A DNA stretch of 64,000 bases, taken from positions 39,930,918 through 39,994,917 of the forward strand of contig CP136062.1 of NCBI GenBank assembly GCA_032622095.1. Direction: 5' to 3'. The translations under genes and the position numbers were made by a program. This document shows, piece by piece, positions 42,026 through 59,023 of the stretch (its first letter is position 1; each line of letters begins with the position of its first letter). This stretch comes from Siphonodentalium dalli. Taxonomy: Eukaryota > Mollusca > Scaphopoda > Gadilida > Siphonodentaliidae. The notes below the pieces were generated by a model. It did no database searches and was not told the origin of the DNA. It saw nothing but the letters and a program-made list of their open reading frames with translations.

Positions 42026-45000
42026 CTATAGGTATCCCCACCATACACATCTATAGGTATCCCCACCATACACATCTATATGTATAACCGCCACACTCAT
42101 ATATAGGTATCCCCACCACATACATCTATAGGTATCACCACCACATACATATATAGGTATCCCCACCACATAAATATATAGGTATCCCCACCACACACAT
42201 CTATATGTATCACCACCACATACATATGTAGGTATCCCCACCACACACATATATTGGTATCCCGCCACATACATATATAGGTATCCCCACCACACACATA
42301 TAGGTATCCTCACCACACACATATATAGGTATCCCCACCACACACATATATAGGTATCCCCGCCACATACATCTATAGGTTTAACCACCACATACATCTA
42401 TAGTTATCACCACCACATACATCTATCGGTATCCACACCACATACATCTATAGGTATCCCCACCACATACATCTATATGTATCCCCGCCACACACATCTA
42501 TAGGTATCCTCACCACACACATATATAGGTATCCCCACCACATACATCTATAGGTATCCCCACCACACACATATAAGTATCCCCGCCACACACATCTATA
42601 GGTATCACCTCCACATACATCTATAGGTATCACCACAACATACATATATAGGTATCCCCACCACATACATCTATAGGTATCCCCACCACACACATATATA
42701 GGTATCACCACCACATACATATATAGGTATCACCGCCAAACACATATATAGGTATTCCCGCCACATACATATATAGGTATCCTCACCACACACATCTATA
42801 TGTATCCCCACCACACACATATATAGGTATCCCCACCACACACATCTATATGTATCCCCACCACATACATTTATAGGTATCACCACCACACACATCTATA
42901 GGTATCCCCACCACACACATATATAGGTATTACCACCACGTAGATATATAGGTAATCCCGCCACACACATATATAGGTATCCCCACCACACACATATATA
43001 TAGGTATCCCCGCCACACACATATATAGGTATCCCCACCACATACATATATAGGTATCACCACCACATACATATATAGGTATCCTGACCACACACATCTA
43101 TAGGCATCCCCACCACACACATATATAGGTATCCCCACCACACACATCTATAGGTATCCCCACCACATACATATATAGGTATCCCCACCACATACATATA
43201 TAAGTATTCCCGCCACATACATATATAGGTATCCCCACCACATACATATATAGGTATCCCCACCACACACATATATAGGTATCCCCACCACACACATATA
43301 TAGGTATCCCCACCACACACATATATAGGTATCCCCAACACATACGTATATAGGTCTCCCCACCACATACATCTATAGTATCCCCACCACACACATCTAT
43401 ATGTATCCCCACCACACACATATATAGGTATCACCACCACATACATATATATGTATCTCCGCCACACACATATATAGGTATTCCCGCCACATACATATAT
43501 AGGTATCCTCACCACACACATATATAGGTATCCCCACCACATACATATATAGGTATCACCACCACATACATATATAGGTATCCCCACCACACACATATAT
43601 AGGTATCCCCGCCACATACATATATAGGTATCACCACCATACACATATATAGGTCTCCCCACCACATACATCTATAGGTATCCCAACCACACACATCTAT
43701 ATGTATCCCAACCACACGCATCTATAGGTATCCCCACCACACACATATCTGGTATCCCCACCACACACATCTATAGGTATCCCCGCCACACACATCTATA
43801 GGTATCCCCACCACATACATATATAGGTATCCCCACCACACATATATATGTATCCCCACCAAATACATATATAGGTATCACCACCACACACATATAAGTA
43901 TCCCCGCCACATACATATAGGTATCCCCACCACACACATATAGGTATCCCCACCACACACATCTATAGGTATCACCACCACATACATATAGAGGTATCCC
44001 CAACACATACATATATAGGTATCCCCACCACATACATATATACGTATCCCCACCACATACATATATAGTTATTCCCGCCACACACATATATAGGTATCCC
44101 CAGCACACACATATATAGGTATCCCCACCACATACATATATAGGTATCACCATCACACACATATATAGGTATCCCCACCACATACATATATTGGTATCCC
44201 ACCACATACATCTATAGGTATCCTCACCGCACACATATATAGGTATCCCCATCACATACATATATAGGTATCCCCACCACATACATATATAGGTATCCCC
44301 ACCACATACATCTATATGTATCCCCACCACACACATATATAGGTATCCCCACCACATACATCTATAGGTATCCCCACCACACATAAATATAGGTATCCCC
44401 ACCACATACATATATAGGTATCCCCACCACATACATCTATATGTATCCCCACCACATACATATATAGGTATCCCCACCACATACATATATAGGTTTCCCC
44501 ACCACATACATATATAGGTATCCCCACCACATACATATATAGGTATCCCCACCACATACATCTATAGGTATCCCCACCACACACATCTATATGTATCACC
44601 ACCACACACATCTATAGGTATCCCCACCACACACATATATAGGTATTCCCACCATACACATCAATATGTATCACCGCCACACACATATATAGGTATCCCC
44701 ACCACATACATCTATAGGTATCCCCACCATACACATCTATAGGTATCCCCACCATACACATCCATATGTATAACCGCCACACTCATATATAGGTATCCCC
44801 ACTACATACATCTATAGGTATCACCACCACATACATATATAGGTATCCCCACCACATAAATCTATAGGTATCCCCACCACACACATCTATAGGTATCCCC
44901 ACCACATACATATATAGGTATCCCCACCACACACATATAGGTATCCTCACCACACACATATATAGGTATCCTCACCACACACATATATAGGTATCCCCGC

Positions 45001-47900
45001 CACATACATCTATAGGTATCACCACCACACACATATATAGGTATCACCACCACATACATCTATAGGTATCCCCACCACATACATCTATATGTATCCCCAC
45101 CACACACATCTATATGTATCCCCGCCACACACATCTATAGGTATCCTCACCACACACATATATAGGTATCCCCACCACATACATCTATAGGTATCCCCAC
45201 CACATACATCTATAGGTATCCCCACCACACACATATATATGTATAACCGCCACACTCATATATAGGTATCCTCACCACATACATCTATAGGTATCACCAC
45301 CACATACATATATAGGTATCCCCACCACATAAATATATAGGTATCCCCACCACACACATCTATATGTATCACCACCACATACATATGTAGGTATCCCCAC
45401 CACACACATATATAGGTATCCCAACACATACATATATAGGTATCCCCACCACACACATATAGGTATCCTCACCACACACATATATAGGTATCCACACCAC
45501 ACACATATATAGGTATCCCCGCCACATACATCTATAGGTATAACCACCACATACATCTATAGTTATCACCACCACATACATATATCGGTATACACACCAC
45601 ATACATCTATAGGTATCCCCACCACATACATCTATATGTATCCCCGCCAAACACATCTATAGGTATCCTCACCACACACATATATAGGTATCCCCACCAC
45701 ATACATCTATAGGTATCCCCACCACACACATATAGGTATCCCCGCCAGCCACATCTATAGGTATCACCTCCACATACATCTATAGGAATCACCACAACAT
45801 ACATCTATAGGTATCCCCACCACATACATCTATAGGTATCCCCACCACACACATATATAGGTATCACCACCACATACATATATAGGTATCACCGCCAAAC
45901 ACATATATAGGTATTCCCGCCACATACATATATAGGTATCCTCACCACACACATCTATATGTATCCCCACCACACACATATATAGGTATCCCCACCACAC
46001 ACATCTATAGGTATCCCCACCACATACATCTATAGGTATCACCACCCCACACATCTATAGGTATCCCCACCACACACATATATAGGTATCACCACCACGT
46101 ACATATATAGGTATCCCCGCCACACACATATATAGGTATCCCCACCACACACATATATATAGGTATCCCCGCCACACACATATATAGGTATCCCCACCAC
46201 ATACATATATAGGTATCACCACCACATACATATATAGGTATCCTCACCACACACATCTATAGGTATCCCCACCACACACATATATAGGTATCCCCACCAC
46301 ACACATCTATAGGTATCCCCACCACATACATATATAGGTATCCCCACCACATACATATATAAGTATCCCCGCCACACACATATATAGGTATCCCCACCAC
46401 ATACATATATAGGTCTACCCACCACACACATATATAGGTATCACCACCACACACATATAAAGGTATCCCCACCACATACATCTATAGGTATCCCCACCAC
46501 ACACATCGATATGTATCCCCACCACACACATATATAGGTATCACCACCACATACATATATAGGTATCCCCGCCACACACATATATAGTTATTCCCACCAC
46601 ATACATATATATAGGTATCCCCGCCACACACATATATAGGTATCCCCACCACATACATATATAGGTATCACCACCACATACATATATAGGTATCTCCACC
46701 ACATACATCTATAGGTATCCCAACCACATACATCTATAGGTATCCCCACCACACACATCTATATGTATCCCCACCACACACATATATAGGTATCACCACC
46801 ACGTACATATATAGGTATCCCCGCCACACACATATATAGGTATCCCCACCACACACATATATATAGGTATCCCCGCCACACACATATATAGGTATCCCCA
46901 CCACATACATATATAGGTATCACCACCACATACATCTATAGGTATCCCCACCACACACATCTATATGTATCCCCACCACACACATATATAGGTATCACCA
47001 CCACGTACATATATAGGTATCCCCGCCACACACATATATAGGTATCCCCACCACACACATATATATAGGTATCCCCGCCACACACATATATAGGTATCCC
47101 CACCACATACATTTATAGGTATCACCACCACATACATATATAGGTATCCCCACCACACAAATATATAGGTATCCCCGCCACATACATATATAGGTATCAT
47201 CAACATACACATATATAGGTCTCCCCACCACATACATCTATATGTATCCCAACCACACACATCTATATGTATCCCAACCACACGCATCTATAGGTATCCC
47301 CACCACACACATATATAGGTATCCCCACCATACACATCTATAGGTATCCCCGCCACACACATCTATAGGTATCCCCACCACATACATATTTAGGTATCCC
47401 CACCACACATATATAGGTATCCCCACCAAATACATATATAGGTATCATCACCACACACATATAAGTATCCCCGCCACATACGTATAGGTATCCCCACCAC
47501 ACACATATAGGTATCCCCACCACACACATCTATAGGTATCACCACCACATACATATAGAGGTATCCCCAACACATACATATATAGGTATCCCCACCACAT
47601 ACATATATAGGTATCCCCACCACATACATATATAGTTATCCCCGCCACACACATATATAGGTATCCCCAGCACACACATATATAGGTATCCCCACCACAT
47701 ACATATATAGGTATCACCATCACACACATATATAGGTATCCCCACCACATACATATATTGGTATCCCACCACATACATCTATAGGTATCCCCACCGCACA
47801 CATATATAGGTATCCCCATCACATACATATATAGGTATCCCCACCACATACATATATAGGTATCCCCACCACATACATCTATATGTATCCCCACCACACA
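42026..47900. repeat. HOR family 3, composite copy 2 and following partial units
   Basis: Composite copy 2 runs to about 44,681. A further register is found at 45,256 onward, matching 42,097 onward at an offset of 3,159 bp (42,671/45,830). Between 46,440 and 47,240 a shorter repetition carries two ACCACGTACATATATAGG monomers, near 46,800 and 47,005. The block 47,338-47,900 resembles 43,771-44,330. I see no gene. Confidence 0.8.
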
Positions 47901-49121
47901 CATATATAGGTATCCCCACCACATACATCTATAGGTATCCCCACCACACACACATATAGGTATCCCCACCACATACATATATATGTATCCCCACCACATA
48001 CATCTATATGTATCCCCACCACATACATATATAGGTATTCCCACCACATACATATATAGGTATCCCCACAACATACATATATAGGTATCCCCACCACATA
48101 CATATATAGGTATCCCCACCACATACATCTATAGGTATCCCAACCACACACATCTATATGTATCACCACCACACACATCTATAGGTATCCCCACCACACA
48201 TATATAGGTATTCCCGCCACATACATATATAGGTATCCTCACCACACACATCTATATGTATCCCCACCACACACACATATAGGTATCCCCACCACACACA
48301 TCTATAGGTATCACCACCACATACATATAGAGGTATCCCCAACACATACATATATAGGTATCCCCACCACATACATATATAGGTATCCCCACCACATACA
48401 TATATAGTTATCCCCGCCACACACATGTATAGGTATCCCCAGCACACACATATATAGGTATCCCCACCACATACATATATAGGTATCACCATCACACACT
48501 TATATAGGTATCCCCACCACATACATATATTGGTATCCCACAACATACATCTATAGGTATCCCCACCGCACACATATATAGGTATCCCCATCACATACAT
48601 ATATAGGTATCCCCACCACATACATATATAGGTATCCCCACCACATTCATCTATATGTATCCCCACCACACACATATATAGGTATCCCCACCACATACAT
48701 CTATAGGTATCCCCACCACACACATATATAGGTATTCCCACCACATACATATATATGTATCCCCACCACATACATCTATATGTATCCCCACCACATACAT
48801 ATATAGGTATCCCCACCACATACATATATAGGTATCCCCACAACATACAGATATAGGTATCCCCACCACATACATATATAGGTATCCCCACCACATACAT
48901 CTATAGGTATCCCAACCACACACATCTATATGTATCACCATAACACACATCTATAGGTATCCCCACCACACACATATATAAGTATCCGCACCATACACAT
49001 CAATATGTATCACCGCCACACACGTATATAGGTATCCCCACCACATACATCTATATGTATCCCCACCATACACATCTATAGGTATCCCCACCATACACAA
49101 CTATATGTATAACCGCCACAC
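47901..49121. repeat. HOR family 4, block matching 53.2-54.2 kb
   Basis: From 48,163 this block matches 53,193 onward at an offset of 5,030 bp (48,311/53,341; 48,651/53,681). It carries a short CACACATATATAGGTATTCCCGCC junction monomer near 48,197 that marks where two units were joined, and a CCCACAACATACAGATATAGG monomer near 48,838. I see no gene. Confidence 0.8.
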
Positions 49122-51911
49122 TCATATATAGGTATCCCCACCACATACATATATATGTATCACCACCACATACATATATAGGTATCCCCACCACATAAGT
49201 CTATATGTATCCCCACCACACACATCTATATGTATCACCACCACATACATATATAGGTATCCCCACCACACACATATATAGGTATCTCCACCACATACAT
49301 ATATAGGTATCCCCACCACACACATATAGGTATCCTCACCACACACATATATAGGTATCCTCACCACACACATATATAGGTATCCCCGCCACATACATCT
49401 ATAGGTATCACCACCACATACATCTATAGTTATCACCACCACATACATCTATACGCATCCCCACCATATACATCTATAGGTATCCCCACCACATACATCT
49501 ATATGTATCCCCGCCACACACATCTATAGGTATTCTCACCACACACATATATAGGTATCCCCACCACATACATCTATAGGTATCCCCACCACACACATAT
49601 ATAGGTATCCTCACCACACACATATATAGGTATCCCCACCACATACATCTATAGGTATCCCCACCACACACATATAGGTATCCCCGCCACACACATCTAT
49701 AGGTATCACCTCCACATACATCTATAGGTATCACCACAACATACATCTATAGGTATCCCCACCACATACATCTATAGGTATCCCCACCACATACATCTAT
49801 GGGTAACCCCGCCACACACATCTATAGGTATTCTCACCACACACATATATAGGTATCCCCACCACATACATATATAGGTATCACCATCACACACATATAT
49901 AGGTATCCCCACCACATACATATATTGGTATCCCACCACATACATCTATAGGTATCCCCACCGCACACATATATAGGTATCCCCATCACATACATATATA
50001 GGTATCCCCACCACATACATATATAGGTATCCCCACCACATACATCTATATGTATCCCCACCACACACATATATAGGTATCCCCACCACATACATCTATA
50101 GGTATCCCCACCACACACACATATAGGTATCCCCACCACATACATATATATGTATCCCCACCACATACATCTATATGTATCCCCACCACATACATATATA
50201 GGTATCCCCACCACATACATATATAGGTATCCCCACAACATACATATATAGGTATCCCCACCACATACATATATAGGTATCCCCACCACATACATCTATA
50301 GGTATCCCAACCACACACATCTATATGTATCACCACCACACACATCTATAGGTATCCCCACCACACACATATATAAGTATCCGCACCATACACATCAATA
50401 TGTATCACCGCCACACACATATATAGGTATCCCCACCACATACATCTATATGTATCCCCACCATACACATCTATAGGTATCCCCACCACACACAACTATA
50501 TGTATAACCGCCACACTCATATATAGGTATCCCCACCACATACATCTATAGGTATCACCACCACATACATATATAGGTATCCCCACCACATAAGTCTATA
50601 TGTATCCCCACCACACACATCTATATGTATCACCACCACATACATATATAGGTATCCCCACCACACACATATATAGGTATCTCCACCACATACATATATA
50701 GGTATCCCCACCACACACATATAGGTATCCTCACCACACACATATATAGGTATCCTCACCACACACATATATAGGTATCCCCGCCACATACATCTATAGG
50801 TATCACCACCACATACATCTATAGTTATCACCACCACATACATCTATACGCATTCCCACCACATACATCTATAGGTATCCCCACCACATACATCTATATG
50901 TATCCCCGCCACACACATCTATAGGTATCCTCACCACACACATATATAGGTATCCCCACCACATACATCTATAGGTATCCCCACCACACACATATATAGG
51001 TATCCTCACCACACACATATATAGGTATCCCCACCACATACATCTATAGGTATCCCCACCACACACATATAGGTATCCCCGCCACACACATCTATAGGTA
51101 TCACCTCCACATACATCTATAGGTATCACCACAACATACATCTATAGGTATCCCCACCACATACATCTATAGGTATCCCCACCACATACATCTATGGGTA
51201 ACCCCGCCACACACATCTATAGGTATTCTCACCACACACATATATAGGTATCCCCACCACATACATATATAGGTATCACCATCACACACATATATAGGTA
51301 TCCCCACCACATACATATATTGGTATCCCACCACATACATCTATAGGTATCCCCACCGCACACATATATAGGTATCCCCATCACATACATATATAGGTAT
51401 CCCCACCACATACATATATAGGTATCCCCACCACATACATCTATATGTATCCCCACCACACACATATATAGGTATCCCCACCACATACATCTATAGGTAT
51501 CCCCACCACACACACATATAGGTATCCCCACCACATACATATATATGTATCCCCACCACATACATCTATATGTATCCCCACCACATACATATATAGGTAT
51601 CCCCACCACATACATATATAGGTATCCCCACAACATACATATATAGGTATCCCCACCACATACATATATAGGTATCCCCACCACATACATCTATAGGTAT
51701 CCCAACCACACACATCTATATGTATCACCACCACACACATCTATAGGTATCCCCACCACACATATATAGGTATTCCCGCCACATACATATATAGGTATCC
51801 TCACCACACACATCTATATGTATCCCCACCACACACACATATAGGTATCCCCACCACACACATCTATAGGTATCACCACCACATACATATATAGGTATCC
51901 CCACCACATAA
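49122..51911. repeat. 1,395-bp tandem higher-order repeat
   Basis: Two near-identical copies at an offset of 1,395 bp (49,122/50,517; 49,474/50,869; 49,834/51,229; 50,046/51,441). The unit is about 56 monomers, including one marker module, and short of a whole number of 25-mers by a few bp because of 23-bp monomers. A third, rearranged copy of its middle follows at 51,948-52,659 with an offset of 1,518 bp for the marker module (50,869/52,387). Confidence 0.88.
49474..49765. repeat. Marker module (register landmark), representative copy
   Basis: A recurrent order of monomers: CCCCGCC with CATCTATAGG, TATTCTC/TATCCTCACC, a 23-bp CACACACATATAGG monomer, CCCCGCC with CATCTATAGG, then CACCTCCACATAC and CACCACAACATAC monomers. 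Other copies occur near 2,253-2,591, 31,607-31,804, 38,586-38,783, 42,448-42,720, 45,607-45,804, 50,869-51,141, 52,387-52,659, 54,429-54,701, 57,460-57,570, 60,160-60,432 and 62,440-62,550. A variant ending in GTATTACC lies at 7,770-8,042 and once in each other 4.1-4.2 kb unit. It is useful for aligning HOR families; no function is implied. Confidence 0.8.
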
Positions 51912-54900
51912 GTCTATATGTATCCCCACCACACACATCTATATGTATCACCACCACATACATATATAGGTATCCCCACCACACACATATATAGGTATCT
52001 CCACCACATACATATATAGGTATCCCCACCACACACACATATAGGTATCCCCACCACATACATCTATAGGTATCACCACCACATACATATATAGGTATCC
52101 CCACCACATAAGTCTATATGTATCCCCACCACACACATCTATATGTATCACCACCACATACATATATAGGTATCCCCACCACACACATATATAGGTATCT
52201 CCACCACATACATATATAGGTATCCCCACCACACACATATAGGTATCCTCACCACACACATATATAGGTATCCTCACCACACACATATATAGGTATCCCC
52301 GCCACATACATCTATAGGTATCACCACCACATACATCTATAGTTATCACCACCACATACATCTATAGGCATCCCCACCACATACATCTATAGGTATCCCC
52401 ACCACATACATCTATATGTATCCCCGCCACACACATCTATAGGTATCCTCACCACACAAATATATAGGTATCCCCACCACATACATCTATAGGTATCCCC
52501 ACCACACACATATATAGGTATCCTCACCACACACATATATAGGTATCCCCACCACATACATCTATAGGTATCCCCACCACACACATATAGGTATCCCCGC
52601 CACACACATCTATAGGTATCACCTCCACATACATCTATAGGTATCACCACAACATACATCTATAGGTATCCTCACCACATACATCTATAGGTATCCCCAC
52701 CACATACATCTATGGGTAACCCCGCCACACACATCTATAGGTATTCTCACCACACACATATATAGGTATCCCCACCACATACATATATTGGTATCCCACC
52801 ACATACATCTATAGGTATCCCCACCGCACACATATATAGGTATCCCCATCACATACATATATAGGTATCCCCACCACATACATATATAGGTATCCCCACC
52901 ACATACATCTATATGTATCCCCACCACACACATATATAGGTATCCCCACCACATACATCTATAGGTATCCCCACCACACACACATATAGGTATCCCCACC
53001 ACATACATATATATGTATCCCCACCACATACATCTATATGTATCCCCACCACATACATATATAGGTATCCCCACCACATACATATATAGGTATCCCCACA
53101 ACATACATATATAGGTATCCCCACCACATACATATATAGGTATCCCCACCACATACATCTATAGGTATCCCAACCACACACATCTATATGTATCACCACC
53201 ACACACATCTATAGGTATCCCCACCACACATATATAGGTATTCCCGCCACATACATATATAGGTATCCTCACCACACACATCTATATGTATCCCCACCAC
53301 ACACACATATAGGTATCCCCACCACACACATCTATAGGTATCACCACCACATACATATAGAGGTATCCCCAACACATACATATATAGGTATCCCCACCAC
53401 ATACATATATAGGTATCCCCACCACATACATATATAGTTATCCCCGCCACACACATGTATAGGTATCCCCAGCACACACATATATAGGTATCCCCACCAC
53501 ATACATATATAGGTATCACCATCACACACATATATAGGTATCCCCACCACATACATATATTGGTATCCCACCACATACATCTATAGGTATCCCCACCGCA
53601 CACATATATAGGTATCCCCATCACATACATATATAGGTATCCCCACCACATACATATATAGGTATCCCCACCACATACATCTATATGTATCCCCACCACA
53701 CACATATATAGGTATCCCCACCACATACATCTATAGGTATCCCCACCACACACATATATAGGTATCCCCACCACATACATATATATGTATCCCCACCACA
53801 TACATCTATATGTATCCCCACCACATACATATATAGGTATCCCCACCACATACATATATAGGTATCCCCACAACATACAGATATAGGTATCCCCACCACA
53901 TACATATATAGGTATCCCCACCACATACATCTATAGGTATCCCAACCACACACATCTATATGTATCACCACCACACACATCTATAGGTATCCCCACCACA
54001 CACATATATAAGTATCCGCACCATACACATCAATATGTATCACCGCCACACACATATATAGGTATCCCCACCACATACATCTATATGTATCCCCACCATA
54101 CACATCTATAGGTATCCCCACCATACACAACTATATGTATAACCGCCACACTCATATATATGTATCCCCACCACACACATCTATATGTATCACCACCACA
54201 TACATATATAGGTATCCCCACCACACACATATATAGGTATCTCCACCACATACATATATATGTATCCCCACCACACACATATAGGTATCCTCACCACACA
54301 CATATATAGGTATCCTCACCACACACATATATAGGTATCCCCGCCACATACATCTATAGGTATCACCACCACATACATCTATAGTTATCACCACCACATA
54401 CATCTATAGGCATCCCCACCACATACATCTATAGGTATCCCCACCACATACATCTATATGTATCCCCGCCACACACATCTATAGGTATCCTCACCACACA
54501 CATATATAGGTATCCCCACCACATACATATATAGGTATCCCCACCACACACATATATAGGTATCCTCACCACACACATATATAGGTATCCCCACCACATA
54601 CATCTATAGGTATCCCCACCACACACATATAGGTATCCCCGCCACACACATCTATAGGTATCACCTCCACATACATCTATAGGTATCACCACAACATACA
54701 TCTATAGGTATCCCCACCACATACATCTATAGGTATCCCCACCACATACATCTATAGGTATCCCCGCCACACACATCTATAGGTATTCTCACCACACACA
54801 TATATAGGTATCCCCACCACATACATCTATAGGTATCCCCACCACTCACATATATAGGTATCACCACCACATACCTCTATATGTATCCCCACCACATACA

Positions 54901-56269
54901 TCTATAGGTAACCCCACCACATACATAAATAAGTATCCCCACCACATACATCTATATGTATCCCCACCACATACATATATAGGTATCCCCACCACATACA
55001 TCTATAGGTATCCCCGCCAGACACATCTATAGGTATCACCACCACACGCATCTATAGGTATCACCACCACATACATATATAGGTATCCCCACCACATACA
55101 TATATAGGTATCCCCGCCACACACATATATATGTATCACCACCACATACATATATAGGTATCCCCACCACATACATATATAGGTATCCCCACCACATACA
55201 CCTATAGGTATCCCCACCACATACATATATATGTATCCTCACCACATACATATATAGGTATCCCCGCCACACACATATATAGGTATCCTCACCACACATA
55301 TCTATGGGTATCCCCACCACACACATATATAGGTATCGCCACCACACACATATATAGGTATCCCCACCACACACATCTATAGGTATCCCCACCACACACA
55401 TATATAGGTATCCCTACCACAAACATATATAGGTATCCCCACCACATACATCCATAGGTATCCCCACCACACACATCTATAGGTATCCCCACCACACATA
55501 TATATAGCTATCCCCACCACATACATATATAGGTATCCCCACCACATACATCTATAGGTATCCCCACCACATACATATATAGGTATCCCCACCACAGACA
55601 TATATAGGTATCCCCACCACACACATCTATAGGTATCCCCGCCATACACGTCTATATGTATCCCCACCACATACATATATAGGTATCACCACCACATACA
55701 TCTATAGGTATCCCCACCACATACATCCATAGGTATCCCCACCACACACATCTATAGGTATCCTCACAACACAAATATATAGGTATCCCCTCCAAATACA
55801 TCTATAGGTATCCCCACCACACACATATATAGGTATCACCACCACATACATCTATATGTATCCCCACCACGTACATCTATAGGTAACCTCACCACATACA
55901 TATATAGGTATCCCCACCACATACATCTATAGGTATCCCCACAACACACATATATAGGTATCACCACCACACACATATATAGGTATCACCACCACATACA
56001 TCTATAGGTATCTCCACCACATACATCTATGGGTATAACCACCACAAACATATATAGGTATCACCACCACATACATATATAGGTATCTCCACCACATACA
56101 TCTATGGGTATCCCCGCCACATACATATATAGGTATCCCCCACCACATACATATATAGGTAGCACCACCACATACATCTATAGGTATCTCCACCACACTC
56201 ATCTATAGGTATCCCCACCACACACATCTATAGGTATCCCCGCCACACACATCTATAGGTATCACCACC
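51912..56269. repeat. HOR family 4, rearranged partial units
   Basis: Contains a local tandem repetition of about 190 bp (51,884-52,075 versus 52,076-52,260, both with the ACATAAGTCTATATG monomer), a copy of the 48.2-49.1 kb block at 53,193-54,150, marker modules at 52,387-52,659 and 54,429-54,701, and a stretch at 54,780-56,250 resembling 2,640-4,080 near the left end of the window (both have ATACATAAAT(A/T)... monomers and GCCAGACACA). I see no gene. Confidence 0.8.
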
Positions 56270-59023
56270 ACATACATATATAGGTATCCCCGCCATATAC
56301 ATATATAGGTATCCCCACCACATACTTATATAGGTATCCCCACAATATACATATATAGGTATCCCCACCACATACATATATAGGTATCCTCACCACACAT
56401 CTATAGGTATCCTCACCACATACATATATAGGTATCCCCACCACATACATATATAGGTATCCCCACCACATACATCTATATGTATCCCCACCACACACAT
56501 ATATAGGTATCCCCACCACATACATCTATAGGTATCCCCACCACACACATATATAGGTATCCCCACCACATACATATATAAGTATCCCCACCACATACAT
56601 CTATATGTATCCCCACCACACACATATATAGGTATCCCCACCACATACATATATAGGTATCCCCACCACATAGATCTATATGTATCCCCACCACACACAT
56701 ATATAGGTATCCCACCGCATACATCTATAGGTATCCCCACCACATACATATATAGGTATCCCCACCACATACATATATAGGTATCCCCACCACATACATC
56801 TATAAGTATCCACACCACATACATATATAGGTATCCCCACCACATACATCTATAAGTATCCCCACCACATACATATATAGGTATCCCCACCACATACATC
56901 TATAGGTATCACCACCACATACATATATAGGTATCCCCACCACATACATATATAGGTATCCCCACCACATACATCTATAGGTATCCCCACCACATACATA
57001 TATATGTATCCTCACCACATACATATATTGGTATCCCCGCCACACACATATATAGGTATCCTCACCACACACATCTATGGGTATCACCACCACACACATA
57101 TATAGGTATCGCCACCACACACATATATAGGTATCCCCACCACACACATCTATAGGTATCCCCACCACACACATATATAGGTATCCCTACCACACACATA
57201 TATAGGTATCCCCACCACACACATCTATAGGTATCCCCACCAAACACATATATAGGTATCCCCACCACATACATATATAGGTATCCCCACCACATACATA
57301 TATAGGTATCCCCACCACATACATATATATGTATCCTCACCACATACATATATAGGTATCCCCGCCACACACATATATAGGTATCCTAACCACACACATC
57401 TATAGGTATCCCCACCACACACATATATAGGTATCCCCACCACACACATATATAGTTATCCCCACCACATACATCTATAGGTATCCCCACCACACACATA
57501 TAGGTATCCCTGCCACACACATCTATAGGTATCACCTCCACATACATCTATAGGTATCACCACAACGTACATCTATAGGTATCCCCACCACATACATCTA
57601 TAGGTATCCCCACCACATACATCTATTGGTATCCCCGCCACACACATCTATAGGTATTCTCACCACACACATATATAGGTATCCCCACCACATACATCTA
57701 TAGGTATCCCCACCACTCACATATATAGGTATCCCCACCACATACATCTATATGTATCCCCACCACATACATATATAGGTATCCCCACCACATACATATA
57801 TAGGTACCCCCACCACATACATATATAGGTATCCCCACCACATACATATATAGGTATCCCCACCACATACATCTATAGGTATCCCCACCACACACATCTA
57901 TATGTATCACCACCACACACATCTATAGGTATCCCCACCACACACATATATAGGTATCCCCACCATACACATCAATATGTATCACCGCCACACACATATA
58001 TAGGTATCCCCAACACATACATCTATAGGTATCCCCACCATACACATCTATAGGTATCCCCACCATACACATCTATATGTATAACCGCCACACTCATATA
58101 TAGGTATCCCCACCACATACATCTATAGGTATCACCACCACATACATATATAGGTATCCCCACCACATAAATCTATATCCCCACCACACACATATAGGTA
58201 TCCCCACCACACACATCTATAGGTATCACCACCACATGCATATAGAGGTATCCCCAACACATACATATATAGGTATCCCCACCACATACATATATAGGTA
58301 TCCCCACCACATACATATATAGTTATCCCCGCCACACACATATATAGGTATCCCCAGCACACACATATATAGGTATCCCCACCACATACATATATAGGTA
58401 TCACCATCACACACATATATAGGTATCCCCACCACATACATATATTGGTATCCCACCACATACATCTATAGGTATCCCCACCGCACACATATATAGGTAT
58501 CCCCATCACATACACATATAGGTATCCCCACCACATACATATATAGGTATCCCCACCACATACATCTATATGTATCCCCACCACACACATATATAGGTAT
58601 CCCCACCACATACATCTATAGGTATCCCCACCACACACACATATAGGTATCCCCACCACATACATATATATGTATCCCCACCACATACATCTATATGTAT
58701 CCCCACCACATACATATATAGGTATTCCCACCACATACATATATAGGTATCCCCACAACATACATATATAGGTATCCCCACAACATACATATATAGGTAT
58801 CCCCACCACATACATCTATAGGTATCCCAACCACACACATCTATATGTATCACCACCACACACATCTATTGGTATCCCCACCACACATATATAGGTATTC
58901 CCGCCACATACATATATAGGTATCCTCACCACACACATCTATATGTATCCCACCACACACACATATAGGTATCCCCACCACACACATCTATAGGTATCAC
59001 CACCACATACATATAGAGGTATC
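56270..59023. repeat. 2.75 kb block duplicated 4,977 bp away, copy 1
   Basis: Matches 61,247-64,000 at a constant offset of 4,977 bp (56,390/61,367; 57,225/62,202; 58,132/63,109; 58,566/63,543). Differences are few: 57,500 TCCCTGCC versus TCCCCGCC, a TATTGG versus TATAGG monomer near 57,026, CACAACATAC versus CACCACATAC near 58,775, and a one-base length change near 58,950. It contains the unusual truncated ATAAATCTATATCCCC monomer near 58,168. Confidence 0.9.
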
